From contig CAZYMB010000016.1 in the NCBI GenBank assembly GCA_964648795.1, forward strand, positions 1-29,763: DNA of 29,763 nucleotides. Direction: 5' to 3'. This stretch comes from JAHDDW01 sp964648795. GTDB taxonomy: Bacteria; Actinomycetota; Acidimicrobiia; Acidimicrobiales; SZUA-35. The stretch's first letter is position 1. Each line of letters starts with the position of its first letter. The notes under the pieces were generated by a model, which did no database searches, had not been told where the DNA came from, and saw only the letters and a list, made by a program, of their open reading frames with translations. The position numbers were made by a program, and so were the translations under genes. Below are positions 21,785-29,572 of this stretch, in pieces.

Positions 21785-24057
21785 CGTCTAGGTTGACCAC
21801 TACTGGGCAACGGCTGTCTTGGGTCGCCTATTGCCGGGCCCACTCCCTGCCCTTGCGTTGTGCCTGGACGTGCCACTTGGTCATCGTCGTCTTCACCTTG
21901 GTTTTCGTCGACTTCCCCAGGAGGTGGAATGAGTATTGTTGGAGCAGCTGGGATTCCGCCTAGGGCTTCAAGCTCGGCTGCTAGACGCTCCGCATCAAGT
22001 TCTTGTTGTGCCCTAGTCGGTTGCCCATCGCAGTTAAAGCCTTCTTGATCTCGATAAAGAGCTGTCACGGGGGTTCTGTCGTTAACGCCGTTGATGAGGC
22101 GACCAACTTCTACTGTGGTGCAAGCAACGCCAGTTCTACGTCGCACCAAATCTAGAGCTTCTACTTCTAGATGCTGAGTCGAGTAGAAAGTAACAGTGAC
22201 GCTGCTAGAGGTATGTTCGGTCCAAACTAAGATTCCATAGTCGGTAGAGTTCCGTACGATTTGTTCTGGCCCACCCCAAGAGATTGTTGCCTCGAGTCCT
22301 TCAGGGTAACGGTCAAGGTAAATAGAGTGAGACTGGTATTCGACCAAGTCAATTCCGCTAAAGAATGCAGAGTTAAAGAATGTGGTGATGAACTGGCTGA
22401 TTCCGCCGCCAACATTGTCGGTAGTAATAACGCCGTCAACAATTGCTCCTGCTTCGACGAATCCACGTGCTGTTGTGCGTTGGCCCACTTCTTCGTTTAG
22501 TGACAGAGTTTCGCCTGGTTCGATAACTACGCCACGAGTTAGATCAGCAAAGTTTTGGATGTTAAGACTGCGACCTTGACCAGCGGTGAACGCTGTAGTG
22601 CAGCTGCTGACCTCTTCAACTATGCCAAGCCCAGCTAGGGCTTCATACTCGGCATTTTCTTGTAAGAATCTAGGCTGGAGCGTGACTCGTCTGATTTCTG
22701 AGCCGGCAAAGTCAGAGTTAGTTAAGTCACGTCCGTCTCTTTTACATTGAGCCTGTAGCGTTGGGAAGTTAACGGGAGATGGAATCCTTGCTGTAGTCTC
22801 GTCTGATTCCAAAGCCTCTTTCAGAAGCTCGGTGGTATTTGTGTCGCAGCACTCGATGTCTTCGGCCGGTGGCAAGAGAATAGGACGATTGTCTATGACA
22901 GTGAACTCTGGATCTGGTTTGGTAGCCCCCCGTGACCTAAGTCCAAGGTTCGGGAACTCTGCTGAAATTGTTTCAATAGCGGTGTCGGCCCGCACAGCCC
23001 ACTCGGCTTCGTCATCGTCATTACGTGTAGTGGTGAACCAATCCCGCATTTGTCGTGGCTGAATTATGACTTCTTGATCTAGTATTGAAATTAGTAGTGG
23101 TTCGCTTGCGACTTCGGCGACGGCGCCGGTCAAGGCTTCGGCCTCTTCAAGGCTCACTGACGGACTAGAAATTTCTGTTTCGAGCGTAATTTGATATGGG
23201 CTTCCACGTAACAAAGCAGCTTCGAAGTTTGAAGCGATCTCCTGCATTGCAATTTGTTCGCCTGTTTCGCCGCCAACGACTACGAATGACCCGTTCACAA
23301 ACTCGAAGCTCGGCTCAGTAACAATATTGAACTGGTCGTTTACTGCCAGAACTACTTCGCTAGCTAACTGTTCTTCGTCAACAGAGTAGTGCAGTGGTGC
23401 AGTGCCACGTTGTTGAATATTGCGGATGGCCCATCTGGCTGGTCTAAAGATCGACGCGCCGCTTTCATCAGATTCAAGGGCAGCTTCGACTGTACGATCT
23501 TGATCGAGCTTTATTCCTAAGTCTGCGAGCGTTGGGTGAACTGTCGTGCCATTGGCTGTAATTTCAAAAGTCTGTGCTGAGATCTCTTCGGAGAGGTTAA
23601 CTACAACTTCACTCAGCTCATCTCTGTCGATTCCGCCGATGTCTTGTCCCGCTAACTGTGTACCTCTAGGTGTTAAACCTTCAGTAGTAGAAGAGTCAAA
23701 AGCTTGTGCGCCTGCTAGTAGTCCGTAGAGTCCGACAGCTGCCATGATCCATGCAGTTGTTTTAGTAACCGGACGTGGTTCTGCCAAAGGCGCAGATGGA
23801 GGAGCAGCGTTTGGAATATAGCCCCTGATAGTTAAGGGAAGCCATGCCAACCTTGTATTAGGGTCAGCTTTGTTAGGAAGGTCATCAAAGAAGAATTGGT
23901 CTGTCGGCTCAAACGCTCGGAGCTCAGATAACTCCATGTCTTGTTTAGTGTTGAGGTTTTCTGAGTCGTCGACAACAACGACTTCATCCGCGTTTGCGTC
24001 ATCGCTTTCGGCAGTCGTCTGACTAGCTATTTCAGATTGTTTAACGTCTTCGGCCAC
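21781..24057 (-). CDS. VanW-family protein with PG-binding-4 domains
   Basis: 758 residues. A cytoplasmic acidic N-terminus (1-98), one membrane segment (about 100-120), then two related domains of the PG_binding_4 type (about 140-275 and 290-400). The VanW domain (about 475-640) has P-G-E-T-L-S-L-N, G-x-R-T-x-A-R-G-F, D-N-V-G-G-G-I-S-Q and a downstream E-Y-Q-S-H-S. The tail (700-758) is Pro/Gly/Asp-rich and disordered. The name comes from vancomycin clusters, but the family is widespread in Gram-positives as surface proteins without proven resistance function; a cell-wall role is likely. GTG start, 50 nt after the nucS stop. Confidence 0.88.
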   Translation of the reverse strand: MAEDVKQSEIASQTTAESDDANADEVVVVDDSENLNTKQDMELSELRAFEPTDQFFFDDLPNKADPNTRLAWLPLTIRGYIPNAAPPSAPLAEPRPVTKTTAWIMAAVGLYGLLAGAQAFDSSTTEGLTPRGTQLAGQDIGGIDRDELSEVVVNLSEEISAQTFEITANGTTVHPTLADLGIKLDQDRTVEAALESDESGASIFRPARWAIRNIQQRGTAPLHYSVDEEQLASEVVLAVNDQFNIVTEPSFEFVNGSFVVVGGETGEQIAMQEIASNFEAALLRGSPYQITLETEISSPSVSLEEAEALTGAVAEVASEPLLISILDQEVIIQPRQMRDWFTTTRNDDDEAEWAVRADTAIETISAEFPNLGLRSRGATKPDPEFTVIDNRPILLPPAEDIECCDTNTTELLKEALESDETTARIPSPVNFPTLQAQCKRDGRDLTNSDFAGSEIRRVTLQPRFLQENAEYEALAGLGIVEEVSSCTTAFTAGQGRSLNIQNFADLTRGVVIEPGETLSLNEEVGQRTTARGFVEAGAIVDGVITTDNVGGGISQFITTFFNSAFFSGIDLVEYQSHSIYLDRYPEGLEATISWGGPEQIVRNSTDYGILVWTEHTSSSVTVTFYSTQHLEVEALDLVRRRTGVACTTVEVGRLINGVNDRTPVTALYRDQEGFNCDGQPTRAQQELDAERLAAELEALGGIPAAPTILIPPPGEVDENQGEDDDDQVARPGTTQGQGVGPAIGDPRQPLPSSGQPRR

Positions 24058-24107
24058 TACATATAGTGTGCCATGGATTTGACCGAAATTTAAGTCTTGA
24101 ATTTTGC

Positions 24108-24767
24108 CTAGAAGAGAGCCTGTTGGGGCTTCTGGATACCTCTCAGCTCGTCATAATCGACCTCTAAGCAGCTAATACCGCGTTTTTCGGCCAGAACCTT
24201 GGCCTGTGGTTTGATGCTCTGGGCCACAAATATGCCCTTTACACCACGATATTTTTTGTCAGAATCAATGAATTCTAGGTATCTAGCTAGCTGTTCGACT
24301 CCATCGATCTCGCCTCGTCGTTTTATTTCAACAGCCAGGTACTGGTCGTTCTCATCTTGGCACAGCAGATCGACGGGGCCAATCGAGGTCATGAACTCTC
24401 GTTTAACGAGTTTAAGCCCGGTTGCAATGGTCTCTGGATCGGTTGCCAGTAGTTCTTGGAGATGCGCCTCTACGCCATCTTTCTGGAGGCTTGGTTCTAC
24501 TCCAAAGTCGTGTGTTTGGTCACTTATTCTTTCGTGGATTGTTATGTCCAAGAGTTCATCAGCTGGGTTTGTAACCCGTATTGAATCATCTTCTTCGACC
24601 ATAACGTTGGGGGAGTTCATCCAATTCATTGGTTTGTAGGCGCCGCCGTCGGAATGAATTGAGATAGATCCATCTGACTTAATGATAAGCAGCCTGATTG
24701 CTCGAGGGAGGTGGGCGCTTAGCTTGCCCGAATAGTTCACAGTACATTCAGCTACGAGTAATCTCAC
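24108..24767 (-). CDS. nucS: Mismatch-specific endonuclease NucS/EndoMS
   Basis: 219 residues, normal length. NucS cuts both strands at mismatches and is the basis of MutS/MutL-independent mismatch repair in Actinobacteria and Archaea. The N-terminal DNA-binding/dimerisation half opens with M-R-L-L-V-A-E-C. The RecB-like catalytic half has K-D-G-V-E (E100), G-P-V-D-L-L (D133), A-V-E-I-K (E147, K149) and Q159. The protein ends in Q-Q-A-L-F (215-219), a fit to the Q-x-x-L-F beta-clamp motif. GTG start with TATCTT 7 nt upstream. It lies 28 nt after the ABC1 kinase gene, so read-through is also likely. Confidence 0.95.
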   Translation of the reverse strand: MRLLVAECTVNYSGKLSAHLPRAIRLLIIKSDGSISIHSDGGAYKPMNWMNSPNVMVEEDDSIRVTNPADELLDITIHERISDQTHDFGVEPSLQKDGVEAHLQELLATDPETIATGLKLVKREFMTSIGPVDLLCQDENDQYLAVEIKRRGEIDGVEQLARYLEFIDSDKKYRGVKGIFVAQSIKPQAKVLAEKRGISCLEVDYDELRGIQKPQQALF

Positions 24768-24774
24768 CGAGCTA

Positions 24775-24780
24775 AAGATA
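24775..24780 (-). promoter_or_regulatory. -10 box of nucS (leaderless)
   Basis: Minus-strand TATCTT, 7 nt, GTG 24767, within the 28-nt spacer after the ABC1 gene. Confidence 0.55.
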
Positions 24781-24795
24781 GCAGAAACTCATGCC

Positions 24796-26289
24796 TTATT
24801 CGATCGAGAAGTCGTTTCCGAGCCGGGATTTTATGACCTTACGTCGTTCTAGTAGTTCTGCATAGGTTAAAGATTCGTTCTTGGGGTCAACCCAGAAACC
24901 AGCCTTGATCCCATCTAGGTCTAGCTCCCAGTCACTTTCTTTGACACCGAGTTGTTTGGTGATGCTTGAACCATGTTCTGAAGCAAAATGCATCGCTACA
25001 TTGTTAACTAGTTCAAATAGGTCAAGTTGGGGAGCAAGTTCGGCGATTGAATTCTCGATGAAAATCAGATTCTTGGCATAGAGCATTAATGGTTTCGGCA
25101 ACTTGGCCCCGTAGTAGAGGAGCCCTTTAAGTAGCTGTCTTATTTCTGTGACAAGCTGTTCTTGGGACAACGCTGATGCATCCATTGTTCTGTCGAGTCC
25201 GAGTTCGGTAACCATTTCCTGTGTATTCGTGTCAGGTGGCAGGGCACCTAGATCAACCAGTGCTTCGACTTGGCCTAGTGGATTGTTTGTAGTGGCAGCG
25301 AAAAGCATTTTTAGAAAGCCAACTCGCTCACGGTCGGTCAGTCGTCCCGTAATTCCAAAGTCCATTAAACCTATTTGGCCGTTGTGAAGGATTTTCAGAT
25401 TTCCTGCGTGAAGGTCTCCGTGGAAGACGCCTTGGAGAAAAGCTCCCTCGAGAAAACCTAAGAGGAGATCAGCGATGGCCTTTTCAGTGTCAACATTTTG
25501 TTGCGCAAGGCGAGTTGCATCAGAGAAGTCAACGCCATCAAGTCGATCCATAACTAAAACATGCTTGTAGGTGTGTTCCTTAACCGGTGTCGGGAGAACA
25601 AACTCGTCTCGTTCAAGTTCGATGAGGCTCGACCGAATATCTTCCATATTCTCAGCTTCTAGCCTGAAGTCGAGCTCCTCAGAGATTGTCTCGGCGAAAA
25701 GTTCTACTAGAGCTGGGGGGTTAGCAAGTGCAGCAACCTTGATTCTCCCCACTAATAGAGGAGCGAACGTTGACATGACAGCCAAGTCTTGTCGTACCAA
25801 CTTTTGAATGTTAGGTCTCTGCACTTTTACGACGACTGAGCTGCCGTCAGTAAGAGTAGCTGTGTGAACTTGGGCAATCGAAGCTGCTGCAATTGGAGTA
25901 GGCGAGAATGTTGCGAAAGAATCGAACAAGTCTTTGTGAGTAGAATCTTCGACTACTGTTCGTACTTCTTCAAACGATACGCCTGGGACCGAGTCTCGGC
26001 ATAGTTTGCATTGTTCTACTAGTTCGTCTGGAAAGACGCCTTGTCCGGCTGAGATGATCTGAGCTAACTTAATGTAAGTGGGACCGAGCTTCTCGGCAGC
26101 TTTCCTCAGCCTGACTGAGAGCAACTTCCGAGAGTCAGGCTTACGAGCTTCTCGTAGTTTCCAATTAGCTACTTCCCAACCAAGCACCGAACCAACCACA
26201 ACCATTCTCCTCAGCGGAGGAATGCGGCGAGGGCGAATTAGTTGGACAGCCAAGCGGCGCTGTGCTGCCCGATACCTACTTGCTGGCAT
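24796..26289 (-). CDS. ABC1/UbiB-family atypical kinase
   Basis: 497 residues. Features of the UbiB/ADCK family: L-G-P-T-Y-I-K-L-A-Q (69-77, where the family has K-x-G-Q), the Ala-rich loop A-A-A-S (134-137), lysine K155 in V-V-V-K-V-Q-R-P, E-E-L-D-F-R-L-E-A-E-N (about 204-214), H-G-D292-L-H-A-G-N297 and D310-F-G. In bacteria with quinones the family supports quinone synthesis and lipid handling, but actinobacterial members are mostly uncharacterised. The G-to-A change in K-x-G-Q (A76) is unusual. The C-terminus ends without a clear membrane hairpin. ATG overlaps the stop of the upstream phosphatase gene by one base (TGATG), so translation is coupled. Confidence 0.9.
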   Translation of the reverse strand: MPASRYRAAQRRLAVQLIRPRRIPPLRRMVVVGSVLGWEVANWKLREARKPDSRKLLSVRLRKAAEKLGPTYIKLAQIISAGQGVFPDELVEQCKLCRDSVPGVSFEEVRTVVEDSTHKDLFDSFATFSPTPIAAASIAQVHTATLTDGSSVVVKVQRPNIQKLVRQDLAVMSTFAPLLVGRIKVAALANPPALVELFAETISEELDFRLEAENMEDIRSSLIELERDEFVLPTPVKEHTYKHVLVMDRLDGVDFSDATRLAQQNVDTEKAIADLLLGFLEGAFLQGVFHGDLHAGNLKILHNGQIGLMDFGITGRLTDRERVGFLKMLFAATTNNPLGQVEALVDLGALPPDTNTQEMVTELGLDRTMDASALSQEQLVTEIRQLLKGLLYYGAKLPKPLMLYAKNLIFIENSIAELAPQLDLFELVNNVAMHFASEHGSSITKQLGVKESDWELDLDGIKAGFWVDPKNESLTYAELLERRKVIKSRLGNDFSIE

Positions 26290-27041
26290 CAGTCTTCGGG
26301 TAGCTCGCTTAAGATTTGCAAAGATTGTTCAGCCAACTCAGGTCTACAGATTAATAGATCAGGAAGGTATGGGTTCTCGTGGTTATACGTCATTGGCGAG
26401 CCGTCAAGTCTTGAACAATGAAGTCCAGCTGCTGCACAAACTGCAACTGGCGCACACGAGTCCCACTCATATTGGCCACCAGCATGGGCATAGATATCGG
26501 CTTCGCCTCGAAGCACAGCCATTGCTTTGGCGCCAGCGGATCCCATCTCTATATATTCTGCCTCTAACTTTTCAGCTAACGCAATAGCTGGAGCCGGTCG
26601 TCTTGTTCGGCTAACGATTACTCGTAGCTTGTCTGTTGGTTCGGTTAACGTTATTGGTTCCTTGGTAGACAGAGTCAATTCTTGAGCAGGTAGTGACACA
26701 GCTCCAACAATTGGCTTTCCATTCTCAGTTAATGCGATGTGTACAGCCCAGTCGGTTCGTGGGATTTCGGAAAACTCTCGTGTCCCATCAAGTGGGTCTA
26801 CAATCCACACTCGGTCAGAGTTAAGTCGAGCCAAATCGTCGGCACCCTCTTCGCTTAGCACGGCATCGTCTGGGCGAAGCTCGGTGAGCATCTCCATTAT
26901 GCGATCATGAGCTTGTTGGTCGCCAATATCTTTTAACTCTTTCGGTGGTGTATCAGAATGCTCGGCACGCACTTTGACAAGTAACTCGCCGACTTCGGTT
27001 GCTATTTGTTCTGCTATTTCATGATCGTTTGCTTGGTTCAC
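26289..27041 (-). CDS. cysQ: Inositol-monophosphatase superfamily, CysQ-like phosphatase
   Basis: 250 residues with the Mg2+/Li+-dependent phosphatase signature: S-E-E-G (63-66), D82-P-L-D85-G-T-R-E-F, and Y-E-W-D194-S-C-A-P-V-A-V at the substrate-binding end. The R-E-F after D-G-T favours 3'(2'),5'-bisphosphate nucleotidase (CysQ) over plain inositol monophosphatase; CysQ removes pAp from sulfate assimilation. Substrate is not certain from sequence. GTG start with TAAGAT 7 nt upstream; downstream the ABC1 kinase gene overlaps by one base. Confidence 0.85.
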   Translation of the reverse strand: MNQANDHEIAEQIATEVGELLVKVRAEHSDTPPKELKDIGDQQAHDRIMEMLTELRPDDAVLSEEGADDLARLNSDRVWIVDPLDGTREFSEIPRTDWAVHIALTENGKPIVGAVSLPAQELTLSTKEPITLTEPTDKLRVIVSRTRRPAPAIALAEKLEAEYIEMGSAGAKAMAVLRGEADIYAHAGGQYEWDSCAPVAVCAAAGLHCSRLDGSPMTYNHENPYLPDLLICRPELAEQSLQILSELPED

Positions 27042-27048
27042 AGAGTGA

Positions 27049-27054
27049 ATCTTA
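27049..27054 (-). promoter_or_regulatory. -10 box of cysQ-like gene (leaderless)
   Basis: Minus-strand TAAGAT, 7 nt, GTG 27041, located in the 23-nt spacer after the zinc-ribbon-like gene. Confidence 0.55.
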
Positions 27055-27064
27055 GCTGATCGGG

Positions 27065-27358
27065 CTATTTCTTAAGTGCCTTACCGTAAGGCTTCTTGGC
27101 CTTGGTGTAACACTTGTCGTGGTAGTGCTCGACTCTAATCCAGGCGCCGTTTTCGTAGATGTTGCAGATGACTTGTGATGCTCGTTCTCTAGCCTTGAAA
27201 GCAACTTGCAATCCACAGAAAGGGCAATCTTGCGATGCTCCAGCTTCGATTGGGCGCTTTACTGCTCGACTTTCCCAATTCTGTTTCTTTGGCTTTGCTT
27301 TAGCTGCTTTAGCCTTGGGTTTGGTAGTTGTCTTTGTTGTCTTTGCAGAACGCGCCAT
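27065..27358 (-). CDS. Lys/Ala-rich protein with a zinc-ribbon-like core
   Basis: 97 residues, strongly basic. The first ~28 are Lys/Ala/Thr/Pro-rich, like a histone tail. The core has C-P-F-C-G (45-49) and, about 30-40 residues later, H-Y-H-D-K-C (78-83), a plausible C2-HC zinc site. It ends in a basic K-A-K-K-P-Y-G-K-A-L-K-K tail. Nucleic-acid binding (DNA or ribosome) is likely from charge and the zinc motif; I do not know a named family. It is first in the run leading to the phosphatase gene, and its upstream region runs into the N gap. No convincing -10 at the leaderless distance. Confidence 0.75.
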   Translation of the reverse strand: MARSAKTTKTTTKPKAKAAKAKPKKQNWESRAVKRPIEAGASQDCPFCGLQVAFKARERASQVICNIYENGAWIRVEHYHDKCYTKAKKPYGKALKK

Positions 27359-27408
27359 ATTGGTTAATTCGGCAAATAGGGGCGACTACTAAGTAAAGTT
27401 GGCGTATT

Positions 27409-27508
27409 NNNNNNNNNNNNNNNNNNNNNNNNNNNNNNNNNNNNNNNNNNNNNNNNNNNNNNNNNNNNNNNNNNNNNNNNNNNNNNNNNNNNNNNNNNNN
27501 NNNNNNNN
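27409..27508. other. Scaffold gap (100 N)
   Basis: Exactly 100 N. Unlike the typA gap, no single gene bridges it, so the order and distance of the two flanks rest on the scaffold only. Confidence 0.98.
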
Positions 27509-27835
27509 TCAAGACTCCTTCTTGATAACCAAGACTTGCAGCAAGAGATACAAGAGATCAAAGCTGCACACGCAGCCGAGACAGACGACCGCAAACTTGT
27601 TGTGATAAAGCTAGACAAAAAAGACAACATCAGTAATGTTGACGACGACACCACAGTCCAAGTGTTTGACTATGAAGAAGACCTCTACGCTGACTACGCT
27701 GTAAGTAAAGACGAACTACTAGAACTGTTCAACTTCATAAGTAGATCGTTGGGACAGCTGAAAGACCCTGCTGATCTATTCGTTGGTCCAGAAAGAGCCT
27801 CAACCTGCGAGCACAGCGCCGCTCGGCTTAGATGA
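27509..27835 (+). CDS. Acidic protein of unknown function, 5' end in gap
   Basis: The frame is open from the end of the N run to TGA at 27835 (108 codons); a TTG at 27536 is a possible but unlikely start. The product is Asp/Glu/Lys-rich, begins with coiled-coil-like L-L-L-D-N-Q-D-L-Q-Q-E-I-Q-E-I, continues with a strand V-V-I-K-L-D and an acidic middle D-Y-E-E-D-L-Y-A-D-Y, and has a helical E-L-L-E-L-F-N-F-I-S-R-S-L-G. No family recognised. Asp codons are almost all GAC (14 of 16 counted) and Asn/Tyr/Phe also favour C-ending codons, unlike neighbours. It converges on ettA, 12 bp between stops. Confidence 0.6.
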   Translation, partial: SRLLLDNQDLQQEIQEIKAAHAAETDDRKLVVIKLDKKDNISNVDDDTTVQVFDYEEDLYADYAVSKDELLELFNFISRSLGQLKDPADLFVGPERASTCEHSAARLR

Positions 27836-27847
27836 GTAAATCTCGGT

Positions 27848-29479
27848 TCACTCAGCAGACTGAGTTTCCAGGAAAGCTTCGTATTCGCTGAAGTTGCCTT
27901 CGAACCAACGTACTTTTGAATCTCCCTCGAATGCAAGCATGTGAGTCGCTACTCGGTCTAAGAACCAGCGATCGTGGCTTATTACAACAGCACAACCGGC
28001 AAAGCGCTCCAAAGCATCTTCTAAAGCTCTTAGCGTGTCGACATCCAGGTCGTTTGTTGGTTCATCAAGTAGAAGAACGTTTCCACCTTGACGTAGCATC
28101 TTGGCCATGTGAACACGGTTTCTTTCACCGCCCGACAGGACGCCAACTTCTTTTTGTTGGTCAGAGCCTCTGAAGTTAAACGACGCCACATAGGCCCTAC
28201 CGTTAACTTCCTTACCGCCAACCATAATGATGTCGCTGCCGCCAGTGATCACATCATAAACAGTGCTGCTATCGTCTAGGGCATCTCGTGACTGATCGAC
28301 ATAGGCAAGCTCAACAGTTGAACCGAGTGTGATTGTGCCAGAGTCTGGCTTTTCACTGCCAGTAAGCATCTTAAAGAGTGTGGTCTTTCCTACACCGTTG
28401 CCTCCGATAACTCCAACAATCCCTGCAGGAGGCAAGGTGAAGTTGAGATCGCTTATTAGTTGGCGATCTCCATAACTAAACGAGACGTCCTCGGCTTCGA
28501 TTACTTGGTCTCCTAGACGGTTCCCTGGTGGAATAGCTATTTGGACTTTGCCTGACCCAGGATCGTAAGCTTCTTGATCCTTTTGTAGTTGGTCATATGC
28601 GGCAAGACGCGCTTTACCTTTCTTCTGACGGGCTTTTGGTGCCATCCGAATCCACTCAAGCTCTCGTTGAAGGGTTCTGGCTCTGGCATCTTGTGCTTTG
28701 TCTTCTTGGGCAAGGCGTTCTTGCTTTTGTTCAAGCCAAGAGCTGTAGTTGCCTTTGAACGGTATTCCTTTACCTCTGTCAAGTTCAAGAATCCATCCCG
28801 CTACGTTGTCGAGGAAGTACCGATCGTGCGTTATGGCGACGACTGTACCTTCGTAGTCGGCGAGGAACTTCTCTAGCCAAGCAACTGACTCTGCATCTAA
28901 ATGGTTTGTCGGCTCATCTAGTAGCAGTAGGTCAGGCTTCGAAATTAGAAGCCTGCAAAGTGCAACGCGTCGCTTTTCTCCACCAGATAGATGCCCAACC
29001 TCTGAATCTTTAGGGGGTAGTCGCAAGGCTTCCATGGCAACTTCAATTAGACGTTGCGCATCCCACGCATTCTCGGCGGTCATCTTGTCTTCGAGGTCTG
29101 CTTGTTGGGCGCCGAGTTTCTCGTAGTCGGCATCAGGGTCCGCCCACTTTGCCATCAAGGTTTCGTAGTCAGCTAGTAGCTGGGTTACCCCCGACGCCCC
29201 GGTCATGACGTTGCCCAAGACATCTTTTGAGTCGTCCAGTTGCGGTTCTTGCTCGAGCATGCCGACACTGAAACCTGGCGTCAGTCTTGCCTCTCCAGTG
29301 AATCCATCATCTAGGCCAGCCATGATTTTTAGAAGCGATGACTTACCAGCGCCGTTTGATCCGAGTACTCCGATTTTTGCTCCAGGGAAGAACGATAGTG
29401 AAATGTCGCTTAGTACTTGTTTGTCGGGTGGGTAGTAACGTCCGACTTTGTGCATCGAGTAAATATATTGCGCTGTCAT
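27848..29479 (-). CDS. ettA: ABC-F protein EttA (energy-dependent translational throttle)
   Basis: 543 residues from ATG 29479. Two ABC cassettes: the first with G-S-N-G-A-G-K-S-S, L-S-G-G-E-K-R-R and L-L-L-D-E-P-T-N-H-L-D; the second with G-G-N-G-V-G-K-T-T, L-S-G-G-E-R-N-R and L-L-L-D-E-P-T-N-D-L-D. They are joined by a charged P-site tRNA-interaction linker (about 240-320). No membrane domain. The EttA subgroup is indicated by the N-terminus A-Q-Y-I-Y-S-M, the arm after the first Walker A, and overall length. It gates the first elongation step at the ribosomal E site according to ATP/ADP. The longer start at 29512 would fall inside a terminator hairpin and is rejected; TATGCT lies 6 nt before 29479. 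Confidence 0.94.
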   Translation of the reverse strand: MTAQYIYSMHKVGRYYPPDKQVLSDISLSFFPGAKIGVLGSNGAGKSSLLKIMAGLDDGFTGEARLTPGFSVGMLEQEPQLDDSKDVLGNVMTGASGVTQLLADYETLMAKWADPDADYEKLGAQQADLEDKMTAENAWDAQRLIEVAMEALRLPPKDSEVGHLSGGEKRRVALCRLLISKPDLLLLDEPTNHLDAESVAWLEKFLADYEGTVVAITHDRYFLDNVAGWILELDRGKGIPFKGNYSSWLEQKQERLAQEDKAQDARARTLQRELEWIRMAPKARQKKGKARLAAYDQLQKDQEAYDPGSGKVQIAIPPGNRLGDQVIEAEDVSFSYGDRQLISDLNFTLPPAGIVGVIGGNGVGKTTLFKMLTGSEKPDSGTITLGSTVELAYVDQSRDALDDSSTVYDVITGGSDIIMVGGKEVNGRAYVASFNFRGSDQQKEVGVLSGGERNRVHMAKMLRQGGNVLLLDEPTNDLDVDTLRALEDALERFAGCAVVISHDRWFLDRVATHMLAFEGDSKVRWFEGNFSEYEAFLETQSAE

Positions 29480-29485
29480 GTTGGA

Positions 29486-29491
29486 AGCATA
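29486..29491 (-). promoter_or_regulatory. -10 box of ettA (leaderless), right after a terminator
   Basis: Minus-strand TATGCT, 6 nt, ATG 29479. It begins one base after the T-run of the upstream gene's terminator, so the -35 region overlaps the terminator stem. Confidence 0.6.
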
Positions 29492-29523
29492 CAAAAAAAC
29501 TGGGGACCTCACGGCCCCCAGTT
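29492..29523 (-). terminator. Rho-independent terminator of histone-like gene
   Basis: Arms AACTGGGG (29498-29505) and CCCCAGTT (29516-29523), with two further G-C pairs across one mismatch, make a strong stem. On the minus strand it is followed by seven T (29493-29499, the first two within the stem base). It ends transcription of the histone-like gene 13 nt before ettA. Confidence 0.88.
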
Positions 29524-29537
29524 CCTAATTAATTTAA

Positions 29538-29557
29538 CTAGCTACGCAAGTAGCTAG
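29538..29557 (-). repeat. Perfect 8-bp stem-loop before the terminator
   Basis: CTAGCTAC and GTAGCTAG around a 4-nt loop (TTGC on the minus strand), 15 nt after the histone-like stop and followed by an A/T-rich stretch. It may act as a first weak terminator or protect the 3' end of the mRNA. Confidence 0.6.
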
Positions 29558-29572
29558 GAAGCTTGTCGAAGA

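Noticed and set aside
21781..24057. Vancomycin-resistance function for the VanW gene
   Set aside because: No vanHAX or vanRS genes nearby; VanW-domain proteins are common envelope proteins in Gram-positives.
29480..29512. ettA start at 29512
   Set aside because: The codons lie inside the intrinsic terminator hairpin; homology starts at the Met at 29479.
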